A stretch of 64,000 nucleotides of DNA from Pseudomonas lactis (GTDB lineage Bacteria; Pseudomonadota; Gammaproteobacteria; Pseudomonadales; Pseudomonadaceae). The notes under the pieces were generated by a model. It was not told the origin of the DNA. It searched no databases and saw nothing but the letters and a program-made list of their open reading frames with translations. Location: positions 124,001 to 188,000 of the forward strand of contig NZ_JYLO01000013.1 in the NCBI RefSeq assembly GCF_001439845.1, written 5' to 3'. The first letter of the stretch is position 1, and the number at the start of each line of letters is the position of its first letter. The translations under genes were made by a program, and so were the position numbers. Shown here piece after piece: positions 47,673 to 56,777 of this stretch.

Positions 47673-49039
47673 TACGCAGCCTCCACAGTCAGCATGAGTT
47701 GGGCATGCATGGCTTCGGCGGCCCGCTTGCCATGTTGTACTGCCTGGACGGTGAGGTCCTGGCCGAGGCTGACGCAATCGCCGCCGGCATACACCCCAGG
47801 GATGCTGGTGCGCAGTTGCTCATCGACGAAGATGCGCTCGCCGACGCGGTGCAACTGCTGGGCCAGCGGGTCGTGCAGGGCGTCGTTGTCGAAGCCTTGC
47901 CCGATCGCCTTGAAGATCGCATCGGCGGCCAGTTCGAAGGTTTCCCCGGTCGGCAACAGGCGACCGTTTTCCAGGCGGGTGCGGGCAAAGCGCATGCCGC
48001 GTACGCGGCCTTGGTCGTCGAGCAGAACTTCGTCGGGTTGGGCCCAGGTCAACAGCCGTACCTGATTGGCCTTGGCGATGTCCTGTTCGTGGTGGGTCGC
48101 GCCCATGTCGGCCAGGCCACGGCGGTACACTAGGTTGACATCGCGGGCACCGAGGCGGGCCATCTGCACGGCCATGTCGATGGCGGTGTTGCCGGCGCCG
48201 AGCACAATGCAACGGTCGGCCAGGGGCAGTTGGGTGAGGTCGTCGGCCTGGCGCAGTTCGCGGATATAGTCGGTGGCGGCGAGCAGGCCGGGGGCGTCCT
48301 CAAAAGGCAGACCCAGCTGTTTGCTGGCAGCGAGACCCAGGCCGAGGAACACCGAATCGAACTGCTGGTGCAGTTCGCTCAAGGTCAGGTTGTCGCCCAG
48401 GCGCTGGCCGTGGCGAACCTCGATGCCGCCAATCTGCAGGAGGAAATCCAGCTCCTTCTGGGCGAAGTCGTCCACCAGTTTGTATTTGGCGATTCCGTAT
48501 TCATTCAGTCCGCCGGCTTTTTCCCGCGCTTCGAAAATCACCACGTCATGACCGTGCAAGGCGGCGCGGTGGGCGCAGGCCAAACCGGCTGGCCCGGCAC
48601 CGACCACGGCGATGCGCTTGCCGGTGGGCGCGGCGCGTTGGAACGGGTGTTCGCTGAAGTGCGCGTTGTCGATGGCGTAGCGTTGCAACAGGCCGATCAG
48701 CACAGGGGCGCATTCTTCGGCGTTATTGCGCACGCACGCTTGCTGGCAAAGGATTTCCGTCGGGCACACCCGCGCGCAACTGCCACCGAGGATGTTGGCC
48801 GAGAGGATCTTCTGCGCGGCGCCTTGCACGTTGTCGGTGTGGATGTTGCGGATGAACGACGGAATGTCGATCTCGCTGGGGCACGCATTCACACAAGGCG
48901 CGTCGTAGCAGTACAGGCAGCGCGAGGCTTCCAGCTGGGCCTGGCGGGCGTTGAGGGGCGGTGCCAGGTCGGTGAACTGGCTGGCGAGGGTGGCCCCGTC
49001 TTCGCGGGGGTGGGGGAGGTGGGTCAGGGTCTGGATCAC
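47672..49039 (-). CDS. preT: NAD-dependent dihydropyrimidine dehydrogenase subunit PreT
   Basis: This 455-residue electron-input subunit resembles the GltD small subunit. The N-terminal iron-sulfur domain has CLYCYDAPCVNACPSEIDIP (about 40-60) and GGSCARVCPTEILCQQAC (about 85-105). Then come the FAD site AVVGAGPAGLACAHRAALHG (about 145-165) and the NAD site VLGAGNTAIDMAVQMARLG. The start is a GTG at 49037-49039 with GAGG upstream; the frame continues further into a palindromic repeat. It passes electrons from NADH to PreA. Located between dihydropyrimidinase and preA. Confidence 0.93.
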   Translation of the reverse strand: MIQTLTHLPHPREDGATLASQFTDLAPPLNARQAQLEASRCLYCYDAPCVNACPSEIDIPSFIRNIHTDNVQGAAQKILSANILGGSCARVCPTEILCQQACVRNNAEECAPVLIGLLQRYAIDNAHFSEHPFQRAAPTGKRIAVVGAGPAGLACAHRAALHGHDVVIFEAREKAGGLNEYGIAKYKLVDDFAQKELDFLLQIGGIEVRHGQRLGDNLTLSELHQQFDSVFLGLGLAASKQLGLPFEDAPGLLAATDYIRELRQADDLTQLPLADRCIVLGAGNTAIDMAVQMARLGARDVNLVYRRGLADMGATHHEQDIAKANQVRLLTWAQPDEVLLDDQGRVRGMRFARTRLENGRLLPTGETFELAADAIFKAIGQGFDNDALHDPLAQQLHRVGERIFVDEQLRTSIPGVYAGGDCVSLGQDLTVQAVQHGKRAAEAMHAQLMLTVEAA

Positions 49040-49067
49040 GGTGTTGGCCTCACGGTTATTGAGGTGG

Positions 49068-49125
49068 GCGATCGTTCCCACGCTCTGCGTGGGAATGCCT
49101 CACTGGACGCTCCGCGTCCGCTTTT
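49068..49125. repeat. Half-copy of the GATCGTTCCCACGCTCTGCG palindrome
   Basis: It contains GATCGTTCCCACGCTCTGCG, its short complement, and GGACGCTCCGCGTCC, then a T-run. Only the left half of the full repeat is present, in the 93-base gap between the dihydropyrimidinase and preT genes. It could attenuate the operon. Confidence 0.75.
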
Positions 49126-49132
49126 TTTGGAT

Positions 49133-50572
49133 TCAGCGGTTTACGGCCACCGGCTTGGAAAGCGCTGCCCGCTTGCTCAACTGCTCGAACACCGACGGAT
49201 ACGCCGGCCGCTCCACATACCGTCCGGCCCCTCGCTCGGCGCGCAGGTCGCCATCGGCCCACACCAGCTTGCCCTGGCTGATGGTATGGCTGGGCACGCC
49301 GCGTACGGTCTTGCCTTCGAAGATGTTGAAGTCCACCTGCTGATGGTGGGTCTTGGCCGAAATGGTCCGCGTGCCCTCGGGGTCCCATAGCACCAGGTCG
49401 GCATCGGCGCCCACACGTATCGCGCCTTTGCGGGGGTAGAGATTGAAGATCTTCGCGGTGTTGGTGGAGGTCAGCGCGACAAATTCCTGCATCGACAAAC
49501 GCCCGGTATTGACGCCTTCGTGCCACAGCAGCGCCATGCGGTCTTCAATGCCGGCGGTGCCGTTGGGGATCTTGCTGAAGTCATCACGCCCGGCGGCTTT
49601 TTGCTCGGCGCAGAAGCAGCAATGGTCGGTGGCGGTGGTGTGCAGGTTGCCCGCTTGCAGGCCATGCCACAGTGCCTCTTGGTGCCCGCGCGGGCGGAAC
49701 GGCGGGCTCATCACATAGCCGGCGGCGGTCTGCCAGTCGGGGTGCTGGTACACACTGTCATCGAGCAACAGGTGGCCGGCGAGCACTTCACCGTACACCG
49801 CCTGGCCCTTGCCTCGGGCATAGGTGATTTCATCCAAGGCTTCCTTCGTCGACACATGCACCAGGTACAGCGGCGTGCCGATGGTTTCGGCAATCCGGAT
49901 GGCACGGCTGGCCGCTTCGCCTTCCACTTGAGAGGGGCGCGACAGCGGATGGGCTTCCGGCCCGGTGATGCCCTGGGCCATCAGTTTGCGTTGCAGGTGA
50001 TACACCAGTTCGCCGTTTTCGGCATGCACGGTGGGCACCGCGCCGAGTTCCAGGCAGCGTTCGAAACTGGCAACCAAGGTGTCGTCGGCCGCCATGATCG
50101 CGTTCTTGTAGGCCATGAAATGCTTGAAGCTGTTGATGCCGTGATGGCTGACCAACTCGGCCATTTCCTCGCGAACCTGCTCGCTCCACCAGGTGATTGC
50201 TACATGAAACCCGTAGTCGGCGGCAGACTTTTCGGCCCAGCCGCGCCACTGGTGGAAAGCTTCCATCAGCGATTGCTGCGGGTTGGGAATCACGAAGTCG
50301 ATGATCGAGGTGGTACCACCGGCCAAGCCTGCCGCCGTACCACTGAAAAAGTCTTCACTGGCCACGGTGCCCATGAAGGGCAATTGCATATGGGTATGGG
50401 GGTCGATGCCGCCCGGCATCAAGTATTGGCCGCTGCCATCGAGTACTTCGCAGCCTGCGGGAATATCCAGATTCGTGCCAATGGCGTGAATTAGACCCTC
50501 TGCGCATAACACATCGGCGCGGTAACTTTCATCATGGGTAATAACGGTGGCGCCACGGATCAACAGCGACAT
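49133..50572 (-). CDS. hydA: Dihydropyrimidinase
   Basis: This 479-residue amidohydrolase-fold enzyme opens dihydrouracil to N-carbamoyl-beta-alanine. It has the metal ligands DPHTHMQLPF (about 57-66), the carbamylated lysine in SFKHFMAYK (about 148-156), HAENGELV, LYLVHVSTKEALDEI and the final aspartate in the family segment TTATDHCCF. Length matches bacterial D-hydantoinase/dihydropyrimidinase. It heads the leftward hydA-preT-preA operon. The upstream gap contains a perfect 24-base dyad (50647-50670) that may be its operator. Confidence 0.94.
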   Translation of the reverse strand: MSLLIRGATVITHDESYRADVLCAEGLIHAIGTNLDIPAGCEVLDGSGQYLMPGGIDPHTHMQLPFMGTVASEDFFSGTAAGLAGGTTSIIDFVIPNPQQSLMEAFHQWRGWAEKSAADYGFHVAITWWSEQVREEMAELVSHHGINSFKHFMAYKNAIMAADDTLVASFERCLELGAVPTVHAENGELVYHLQRKLMAQGITGPEAHPLSRPSQVEGEAASRAIRIAETIGTPLYLVHVSTKEALDEITYARGKGQAVYGEVLAGHLLLDDSVYQHPDWQTAAGYVMSPPFRPRGHQEALWHGLQAGNLHTTATDHCCFCAEQKAAGRDDFSKIPNGTAGIEDRMALLWHEGVNTGRLSMQEFVALTSTNTAKIFNLYPRKGAIRVGADADLVLWDPEGTRTISAKTHHQQVDFNIFEGKTVRGVPSHTISQGKLVWADGDLRAERGAGRYVERPAYPSVFEQLSKRAALSKPVAVNR

Positions 50573-51164
50573 GTCGAGTTCCTCACAGGCTTGACCGGCT
50601 TGTGCCAGTTCTAAGTGTTGTAATACTGCGTACCGATGACGGGTTAATTCCTGTCATTGGTGACAGGAATAGAAACTAGCCCGAGTTTTTCGAATGAGCA
50701 AGAAGATTTTTCGCAAGTCTTTATGGTTTTTATCTTATTGATATACATAGGAAAATCCTGGTTTCACCAAAATGAAGCACGCCCACCCTGTTTTGACGCA
50801 CTTGACAGGTTCTTGATCTGATCAATATTTCTTATTGCAAATCAGGCGCTTGAGATATGCCGCTTGACGGCGTCGAGAAATAAAAATAATTGTGATGCAC
50901 CAGATTGAGACCTGAAGGTTCGAGCAACTTGTGAGTTGTTTAGCCTGACGCATACGGCAAGTACCGCAGGCTCAATTGGAAAGCTGATAAACATCAGTAC
51001 GTTATATAAGCGGTACGGGCTCAGAGGCGGTTGTCGGCACGGTTATTGAGTGCACGGGCAGTTGGCCGGAACCCTGGATGTCATGTTGTCGATGCGGTAC
51101 TCCGGCCACCTGAACCTAGCGTGCAGGTGAGCAACAATAATTTTAAAAAAACCGTGGAGCGGCC
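50573..51164. promoter_or_regulatory. Divergent regulatory region between hydA-preTA and the NCS1 permease gene
   Basis: No gene is seen in these 592 bases. The most prominent features are the dyad ATTCCTGTCA-TTGG-TGACAGGAAT (50647-50670, perfect), a further TGACAGG half-site (50803-50809) and TTGATC-T-GATCAA (50813-50825, perfect 6-1-6), which recalls the TTGACC-type RutR palindrome. The centre (50670-50900) is AT-rich and should hold the promoters. The segment next to the permease has a GTGGAGCGGCC site before the ATG at 51165. Binding of the TetR/RutR-type protein is an inference. Confidence 0.55.
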
Positions 51165-52652
51165 ATGCAACAGAACAGATCGCAAGTCATCGAGCGCAAC
51201 GGCCTGTACGAACTCGACGCCGGCCCCGACGTCCTCGACAGCCCTCGCTACAACCACGACATGGCACCTACCAAAGTGCACGAGCGCACCTGGAACAAAT
51301 GGCACATCACGGCGCTATGGGTCGGTATGTCGATCTGCGTGCCCACCTACACCCTGGGCGGGGTGCTCACGGCGTATTTCGGGCTGTCGGTGGGAGAGGC
51401 GCTGGTAGCGATCCTGCTGGCCAATATCGTGGTGTTGATCCCGCTGACCCTCAACGCGTTTCCCGGCACCAAGTACGGCATTCCGTTTCCGGTGCTGTTG
51501 CGTTCGTCCTTTGGCATCCTCGGCTCCAACGTGCCGTGCCTGATTCGTGCGCTGGTGGCTTGCGGCTGGTTTGGTATCCAGACGATGTTCGGCGGGCTGG
51601 CGATCCACCTGTTTTTAGGCTCGATTTTCGACGGCTGGAAAGCCCTCGGCGGTACCGGTGAGGTGATCGGTTTCATGCTGTTCTGGTGCCTGAACCTGTG
51701 GGTGGTGCTGCGTGGCGCCGAGTCGATTAAGCGCCTGGAAACCTTGTCGGCGCCGCTATTGGTCGCCGTAGGAGTTGGTCTGCTGGTATGGGCGATGCCG
51801 AATGTGTCCCTCAGCGAGCTGATGGCGATCCCACCCAAGCGCCCCGAAGGCGCAAGCCTCACCGGTTACTTTATGGCGGGGCTTACGGCGATGGTGGGTT
51901 TCTGGGCCACGTTGTCGCTGAACATTCCCGACTTCAGCCGCTACGCCAACAGCCAGAAAGACCAGATTCTGGGGCAGATCTTCGGCTTGCCGCTGACCAT
52001 GTTCCTGTTCGCCGCCCTCGGCGTGGTCATGACCGCCGCCTCGGTGAAACTGGTGGGGGTCAGCGTCTCCGACCCGGTGAGCCTGATCGGTCATATCCAG
52101 AGCCCGGTGTGGGTGGCCATCGCCATGGCGCTGATCATCGTCGCGACCTTGTCCACCAACACCGCGGCGAACATCGTCTCGCCCACCAACGACTTCCAGA
52201 ACATCGCGCCCAAGTTGATCAACCGTACCACGGCGGTGATCCTCACCGGCCTGGTAGGGCTGGCGCTGATGGCCCATGAACTGCTGAAAAAACTCGGGCT
52301 GATCGTCTCGGACGTGAGTCTTGAAACCGTGTATTCCAATTGGCTGCTGGGTTATTCGAGCCTGCTGGGGCCGATTGCCGGGATCATGGTGGTGGACTAT
52401 TTCATCACCCGCAGACAGCAGTTGGACCTGGCCGGCCTGTACCGCGATGACGTGTACCCGGCCTGGAACTGGAGCGGCTTTATCGCCTTTGGCGTACCGG
52501 TGGTGCTGACGCTGCTGTCGCTGGGCAGCGATGCGTTCAGCTGGTTCTACAGCTACGGCTGGTTCACCGGCTCGGCGTTGGGCGGGGTGTTGTATTACGG
52601 GCTCAATGCCAAGCGCGCTAGCAGTCCACTCACCGCCAAATCCCCGTTGTAA
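51165..52652 (+). CDS. NCS1-family nucleobase permease (probable uracil/pyrimidine uptake)
   Basis: This is a 495-residue cation-coupled permease with 12 hydrophobic segments. The N-terminal cytoplasmic part carries ERTWNKWHITALWVGMSICV (about 40-60), the NCS1 signature. GTKYGIPFPVLLRSSFGILG (about 103-122), NIPDFSRYANSQKDQILGQI and GPIAGIMVVDYFITRR are also family hallmarks. Its gene is divergent from hydA-preTA and precedes the N-carbamoyl amidase gene in the same direction. Uracil, dihydrouracil, thymine or allantoin/hydantoin are possible substrates; the context favours pyrimidines. Confidence 0.92.
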   Translation: MQQNRSQVIERNGLYELDAGPDVLDSPRYNHDMAPTKVHERTWNKWHITALWVGMSICVPTYTLGGVLTAYFGLSVGEALVAILLANIVVLIPLTLNAFPGTKYGIPFPVLLRSSFGILGSNVPCLIRALVACGWFGIQTMFGGLAIHLFLGSIFDGWKALGGTGEVIGFMLFWCLNLWVVLRGAESIKRLETLSAPLLVAVGVGLLVWAMPNVSLSELMAIPPKRPEGASLTGYFMAGLTAMVGFWATLSLNIPDFSRYANSQKDQILGQIFGLPLTMFLFAALGVVMTAASVKLVGVSVSDPVSLIGHIQSPVWVAIAMALIIVATLSTNTAANIVSPTNDFQNIAPKLINRTTAVILTGLVGLALMAHELLKKLGLIVSDVSLETVYSNWLLGYSSLLGPIAGIMVVDYFITRRQQLDLAGLYRDDVYPAWNWSGFIAFGVPVVLTLLSLGSDAFSWFYSYGWFTGSALGGVLYYGLNAKRASSPLTAKSPL

Positions 52653-52663
52653 ACACGGTTCAG

Positions 52664-52750
52664 GTGGGAGCTGGCTTGCCTGCGATAGCGGACTATCAGT
52701 TAAAGCCGTGTCGCCTGACACACCGCTATCGCAGGCAAGCCAGCTCCCAC
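52664..52750. repeat. REPIN between permease and amidase genes
   Basis: An inverted REP pair of about 87 bases (GTGGGAGCTGGCTTGCCTGC ends) in the 145-base gap between two co-directional pathway genes. It may lower expression of the downstream gene or stabilise the permease message. Confidence 0.9.
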
Positions 52751-52797
52751 AGTTGACCGCGTTAATTCATAAGAACCTGTAGCCTGAGGAGACCCCC

Positions 52798-54081
52798 ATG
52801 AACGCTGCCCTCGACGTTCTGCAATCGACCCATCAGCACATCAACCGCGACCGTCTGTGGCAGTCGCTGATGGACCTGGCCAAACTCGGTGCCACCCCCA
52901 AGGGCGGTGTGTGCCGCCTGGCCCTCACCGACCTCGACCGCAAGGCTCGCGATCTCTTCGTGCAGTGGTGCGAAGCGGCCGGTTGCACGGTGACCATCGA
53001 CGGCATCGGCAATATCTTTGCGCGTCGCCCCGGCCGCAATCCCGACCTGCCGCCAGTGATGACCGGCAGCCATATCGACACCCAGCCCACGGGCGGCAAG
53101 TTCGACGGTTGCTTCGGCGTGCTGGCCGGTGTGGAAGTGCTGCGCACCCTTAACGACCTCAAGGTGGAAACCGAGGCGCCGCTGGAAGTGGTGGTATGGA
53201 CCAACGAAGAAGGCTCGCGCTTCCCGCCGTGCATGATGGGCTCAGGGGTGTTTGCCGAGAAGTTCACCCTGGCCGATACCCTGGCCAAAGTGGATGCCGA
53301 TGGGGTCAGCGTGGGTGAGGCGCTGAATGCGATTGGTTATGCGGGAACACGGCCGGTCAGCGGGCATAAGGTCGGCGCGTATTTCGAGGCGCATATCGAA
53401 CAAGGGCCGATTCTGGAGGATGAACACAAAACCATCGGCGTGGTGCTCGGCGCCCTCGGGCAAAAGTGGTTTGACCTGAAGCTGCGCGGTGTTGAGGCCC
53501 ATGCCGGCCCTACACCCATGCACTTGCGCAAGGACGCCCTGGTCGGCGCGGCCGCGGTGGTGGCCGCCGTGAACGCGGCGGCGTTGGCGCACCAGCCCCA
53601 TGCGTGCGGCACGGTGGGCTGCCTGCAAGCGTATCCGGGATCGCGCAACGTGATTCCCGGTGAAGTACGCATGACCCTGGATTTTCGTCACTTGGAACCG
53701 GCACGGCTGGACTCGATGATTGCCCAGGTGCGCCAGGTGATCGAAGACACCTGCGCCAAACATGGCTTGAGTTTCGACCTGCAGCCCACGGCGGACTTCC
53801 CGCCGCTGTACTTTGACAAAGGCTGTGTGGAGGCGGTGCGCGATGCCGCCAATGGCTTGGGCTTATCGAACCTGGACATCGTCAGCGGGGCAGGGCACGA
53901 CGCGATCTTCGTCGCTGAGCTGGGCCCGGCGGGGATGATCTTTGTGCCGTGTGAAGGCGGCATCAGCCACAACGAAATCGAAAATGCCGCGCCGGATGAC
54001 TTGGCGGCAGGGTGTGCGGTGTTGTTGCGCGCCATGCTAGCCGCTTCAGCGGCCATCGCCAGCGGCAAACTCGCGGCCTGA
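52798..54081 (+). CDS. N-carbamoyl-beta-alanine amidohydrolase (Zn-dependent, M20/carbamoylase family)
   Basis: This 427-residue enzyme hydrolyses N-carbamoyl-beta-alanine to beta-alanine, CO2 and ammonia, the last step of reductive pyrimidine degradation. Metal and catalytic residues are visible in GSHIDTQPTGGKFDGCFGVL (about 92-111), TNEEGSRF (adjacent glutamates, about 137-144), GVEAHAGPTPM (histidine near 228) and the C-terminal GISHNEIEN histidine. The ATG has a GAGGAGAC ribosome site. Related L-carbamoylases and allantoate amidohydrolases look alike; the neighbours support the pyrimidine role. Confidence 0.9.
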   Translation: MNAALDVLQSTHQHINRDRLWQSLMDLAKLGATPKGGVCRLALTDLDRKARDLFVQWCEAAGCTVTIDGIGNIFARRPGRNPDLPPVMTGSHIDTQPTGGKFDGCFGVLAGVEVLRTLNDLKVETEAPLEVVVWTNEEGSRFPPCMMGSGVFAEKFTLADTLAKVDADGVSVGEALNAIGYAGTRPVSGHKVGAYFEAHIEQGPILEDEHKTIGVVLGALGQKWFDLKLRGVEAHAGPTPMHLRKDALVGAAAVVAAVNAAALAHQPHACGTVGCLQAYPGSRNVIPGEVRMTLDFRHLEPARLDSMIAQVRQVIEDTCAKHGLSFDLQPTADFPPLYFDKGCVEAVRDAANGLGLSNLDIVSGAGHDAIFVAELGPAGMIFVPCEGGISHNEIENAAPDDLAAGCAVLLRAMLAASAAIASGKLAA

Positions 54082-54193
54082 TCGTTCCCACGCTCCGCGT
54101 GGGAATGAACCCTGTGACGCTCCGCGTCACGATTTTAAGGGCAGACGCAGAGCGTCCTGAACGACGTTCCCACGCAGAGCGTGGGAACGATCA
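54079..54193. repeat. GATCGTTCCCACGCTCCGCG palindrome between convergent genes
   Basis: A nearly complete 115-base palindrome opening with TGATCGTTCCCACGC and closing with GTGGGAACGATCA. The opening TGA is also the amidase stop codon. It lies between the convergent amidase and OMF genes, in a terminator position. Confidence 0.88.
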
Positions 54194-54208
54194 GTAGTCA
54201 GCAGGTTA

Positions 54209-55624
54209 TTAGCCCGGCTGCCAGCCGCCGCCGAGTGCGGTCAAGAGTCCCACGCTTGCCTGCAATTGCCGGGTCTGCACCGCCTGCAACGTTCGCTGTG
54301 CCTGCAACGCGGCGGTTTGGGCGGTGACCACGTCCAGGTAACTCACCGCCCCGGCCTGATAGCTATTCATCGCCAAAGCCTGGGTATGTTGCGCCGCCTC
54401 TGCCGCCGCTTGCTCGTCCTCGGCTTGCTGCTGCAGATCTCGCAGTTGTGCGAGGTTATCCTCCACCTCACGCACGGCTTTCAAGACGTGGCTACGGTAC
54501 TGTGCCGAGGCCTCCTCGAACTCGGCCTTGGTCTGGCGCTCGTTGGCGCTCAAGCGCCCGCCGTCGAAGATCGGCAGGTTCATCAGCGGCCCCAGCGCCC
54601 AGTACCGGTTGCCGGCGGACAGCAGGTTGCCGACGCCTTGGGTCTGCCCGCCCAGCACACCGGTCAAACTGAAATCCGGAAACCAGGCTGCCTTGGCCAC
54701 GCCGATAGTCGCGTTGGCTGCAAACACGCGACGCTCAGCGGCGGCAATGTCCGGGCGACGCTGCAGCAGGTGGCTGGGCAACTGCGCCGGAATGCCTGGC
54801 AACGCCATTAATTGCGAACTGGACGGCAGTGAAAAATCACTGGCCGTTACGCCCACCAATGCACCGATGGCATGCTCGACGAGGTTGCGCTGGCCACGCA
54901 CTTCGTCCAACTGTGCCTTGGCTTCGGCCAGTTGGTTTTGCGCGCGGGTCAGGTCCAGTTCCGACGCAATCTGGCCTTCATAACGGCTGCGGGTCAGTTG
55001 CAGCGCCTGGCTGAATTCCTCCAGTGAACTGTTGAGTATCCTGCTTTGTGCATCCAGCCCATTGAGCTGCACATACAGGCTCGCCAACTGCTGTTGGAGG
55101 CTCAAGCGCACCACCGCCAAATCATCAAAGGACGCTTGTGCCTGGGCATCGCCCGCGGCGACCTGATTGCGGATTCTGCCCCACAGGTCGAGGTCGTATC
55201 CCAGGGAGAACCCAGCGGTATTGCTGTTGTACACCGACGGCTGTGTAGTGCCGCGTAACGGTCGTGAATCCGATTGACGCTGGCGCAGCGGTTGCGCGCT
55301 GGCGGTGATTTGCGGGAAAAGGCCCGCGTGCAATTGGCTGGCGTAGGCCTGGGACGCATCGAAGTGCGCGAGCGCCGCGGCCAGGTCCGGGTTGGCCTTG
55401 AGCAGTTGCTGTTGCAGCGCGTTCAGGCGCGAATCGTGGTAAAGCTGCCACCACTGGGGCGCCAATTGGTCCGACGGTTGCGCACTGTGCCAAGGGCCAT
55501 CGCTGGTTTGTTCACGGTAGTTCGCGGGCAGGTCAATCGACGGCACTTTATAGCTGGGTGCCATCGAGCAACCCTGCAACGCCAGCAGCACCAACGCCGC
55601 CAGCGGCTTAAGCTTTGGGCGCAT
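54209..55624 (-). CDS. RND efflux outer membrane factor (NodT-family lipoprotein)
   Basis: This is a 471-residue TolC-like lipoprotein with signal peptide and lipobox LLALQGC (Cys about 19). It has the family N-terminal phrase NYREQTSDGPWHSAQPSDQL, then PQWWQLYHDSRLNALQQQLL, and two OEP repeats with SHLLQRRPDIAAAERRVFAA (about 275-294). The ATG at 55622-55624 has GGGAGG; it overlaps the adaptor gene by 17 bases. It is the third gene of a three-component efflux operon. The substrate is not indicated. Confidence 0.9.
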   Translation of the reverse strand: MRPKLKPLAALVLLALQGCSMAPSYKVPSIDLPANYREQTSDGPWHSAQPSDQLAPQWWQLYHDSRLNALQQQLLKANPDLAAALAHFDASQAYASQLHAGLFPQITASAQPLRQRQSDSRPLRGTTQPSVYNSNTAGFSLGYDLDLWGRIRNQVAAGDAQAQASFDDLAVVRLSLQQQLASLYVQLNGLDAQSRILNSSLEEFSQALQLTRSRYEGQIASELDLTRAQNQLAEAKAQLDEVRGQRNLVEHAIGALVGVTASDFSLPSSSQLMALPGIPAQLPSHLLQRRPDIAAAERRVFAANATIGVAKAAWFPDFSLTGVLGGQTQGVGNLLSAGNRYWALGPLMNLPIFDGGRLSANERQTKAEFEEASAQYRSHVLKAVREVEDNLAQLRDLQQQAEDEQAAAEAAQHTQALAMNSYQAGAVSYLDVVTAQTAALQAQRTLQAVQTRQLQASVGLLTALGGGWQPG

Positions 55625-56777
55625 GGGCACCTCCCGAGGCGTCGGCCAGTTGCACCGGGTCGCCTTCGCGCAGGGCGTCGGGCGGGTTGTCGATGATACG
55701 GTCAGCAGGCTTCAGGCCCTGGTCGATCACCAGGCGCTCGCCGAGGTCCAGGCCAATATGAATGTCTTGCAGGTGCACATGGTTGCGACCGTCCAGTATC
55801 GCAACCTGGGTGCCCTGGGCGCGGAAGATCAAGGCGCTGGCCGGGATGCTCACGCCATGGGTGTCAGCCGGAATCGGCAGGGTGACTTCGGCGTAATCGC
55901 CCGGCAGCAGTTCGCCGTTGGGGTTGTCGGCGACGAACTGAGCGAGCAGGGTGCCGGAGCGGCGGTCGATGGCGGTGGAGTCACCGATCAGACGTGCCTT
56001 GAAGTGCTCGCCGGGGTGCTCGGGGACGGTCAGTTCGGCCTCAAGGCCTGTATGGATGACCGCTGCATAGTTCTGCGGCACCGGCACATACAAGCGCAAT
56101 TGGTGGGTGTCGGCAATGTTGAACAGTTCCGGATCGCTGGCGTTATCGGCCTTGATCAACTGGCCGATGTCGGTGTTACGGGCGGTGATGGTGCCGGCGA
56201 ACGGCGCGCGAAGGGTCTTGTAGCTTTCCAGGGCGCACAGTCGCGCATAGTCTGCTGCAGCGGCTTCGGTGTTGGCCTTGGCGGCTGCGGCGTTGGAGGT
56301 TTTTTCATCGGCGTCCTGGCGCGATACCGAATGGCTGGCCAGCAGGTTTTGCCAGCGGGTCGCCGTGGTGGCTGCCAGGTGTGCATTGGCTTGTTGCTGG
56401 ATCAGGCGCGCATGGGCCTGGGCCAGTTGTTGGTCAAGGTCGGGGCTGTCGATTTCGGCGAGGAGTTGCCCGGCCTTGACCTGGGCGCCGATGTCGACTT
56501 TCCAGTCCTTCAAGTAGCCGCTGACCCGCGCATGGATCGCCGCCTTGCTCCACGCCTCCAGGTGAGCGGGTAGGCGTAGGGTGTCACCGCCGGCGTTTGG
56601 CTTGGGTTGGAACACCATCACCTGGGGGACGGCGGCGGCTTCGGTCCAGGCAGTGACCGATTGCTCGTGCAGCGTTCGTGCGTGCAGGCCGCTGGCGACC
56701 AACAGGGCAGCCAACGTCAGGCCACCGACACCCAGGAGCATCAGGCGCTTGCGCGAGGGTTTTTGATCAGGCGACAT
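55608..56777 (-). CDS. RND efflux periplasmic adaptor (membrane fusion protein)
   Basis: This is a 389-residue adaptor with an N-terminal membrane anchor (about 12-30, LMLLGVGGLTLAALLVASGL). The lipoyl halves are IHARVSGYLKDWKVDIGAQV (about 73-92) and TLRAPFAGTITARNTDIGQL, followed by beta-barrel and C-terminal domains. The coiled-coil hairpin between them is short to medium, as in RND adaptors. It overlaps the pump gene by 11 bases and the outer membrane factor gene by 17. Confidence 0.9.
   Translation of the reverse strand: MSPDQKPSRKRLMLLGVGGLTLAALLVASGLHARTLHEQSVTAWTEAAAVPQVMVFQPKPNAGGDTLRLPAHLEAWSKAAIHARVSGYLKDWKVDIGAQVKAGQLLAEIDSPDLDQQLAQAHARLIQQQANAHLAATTATRWQNLLASHSVSRQDADEKTSNAAAAKANTEAAAADYARLCALESYKTLRAPFAGTITARNTDIGQLIKADNASDPELFNIADTHQLRLYVPVPQNYAAVIHTGLEAELTVPEHPGEHFKARLIGDSTAIDRRSGTLLAQFVADNPNGELLPGDYAEVTLPIPADTHGVSIPASALIFRAQGTQVAILDGRNHVHLQDIHIGLDLGERLVIDQGLKPADRIIDNPPDALREGDPVQLADASGGAHAPKA

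Noticed and set aside
46257..48065. A 602-codon plus-strand frame opposite preA and preT
   Set aside because: Antisense shadow of two clearly identified genes; it begins inside a palindromic repeat.
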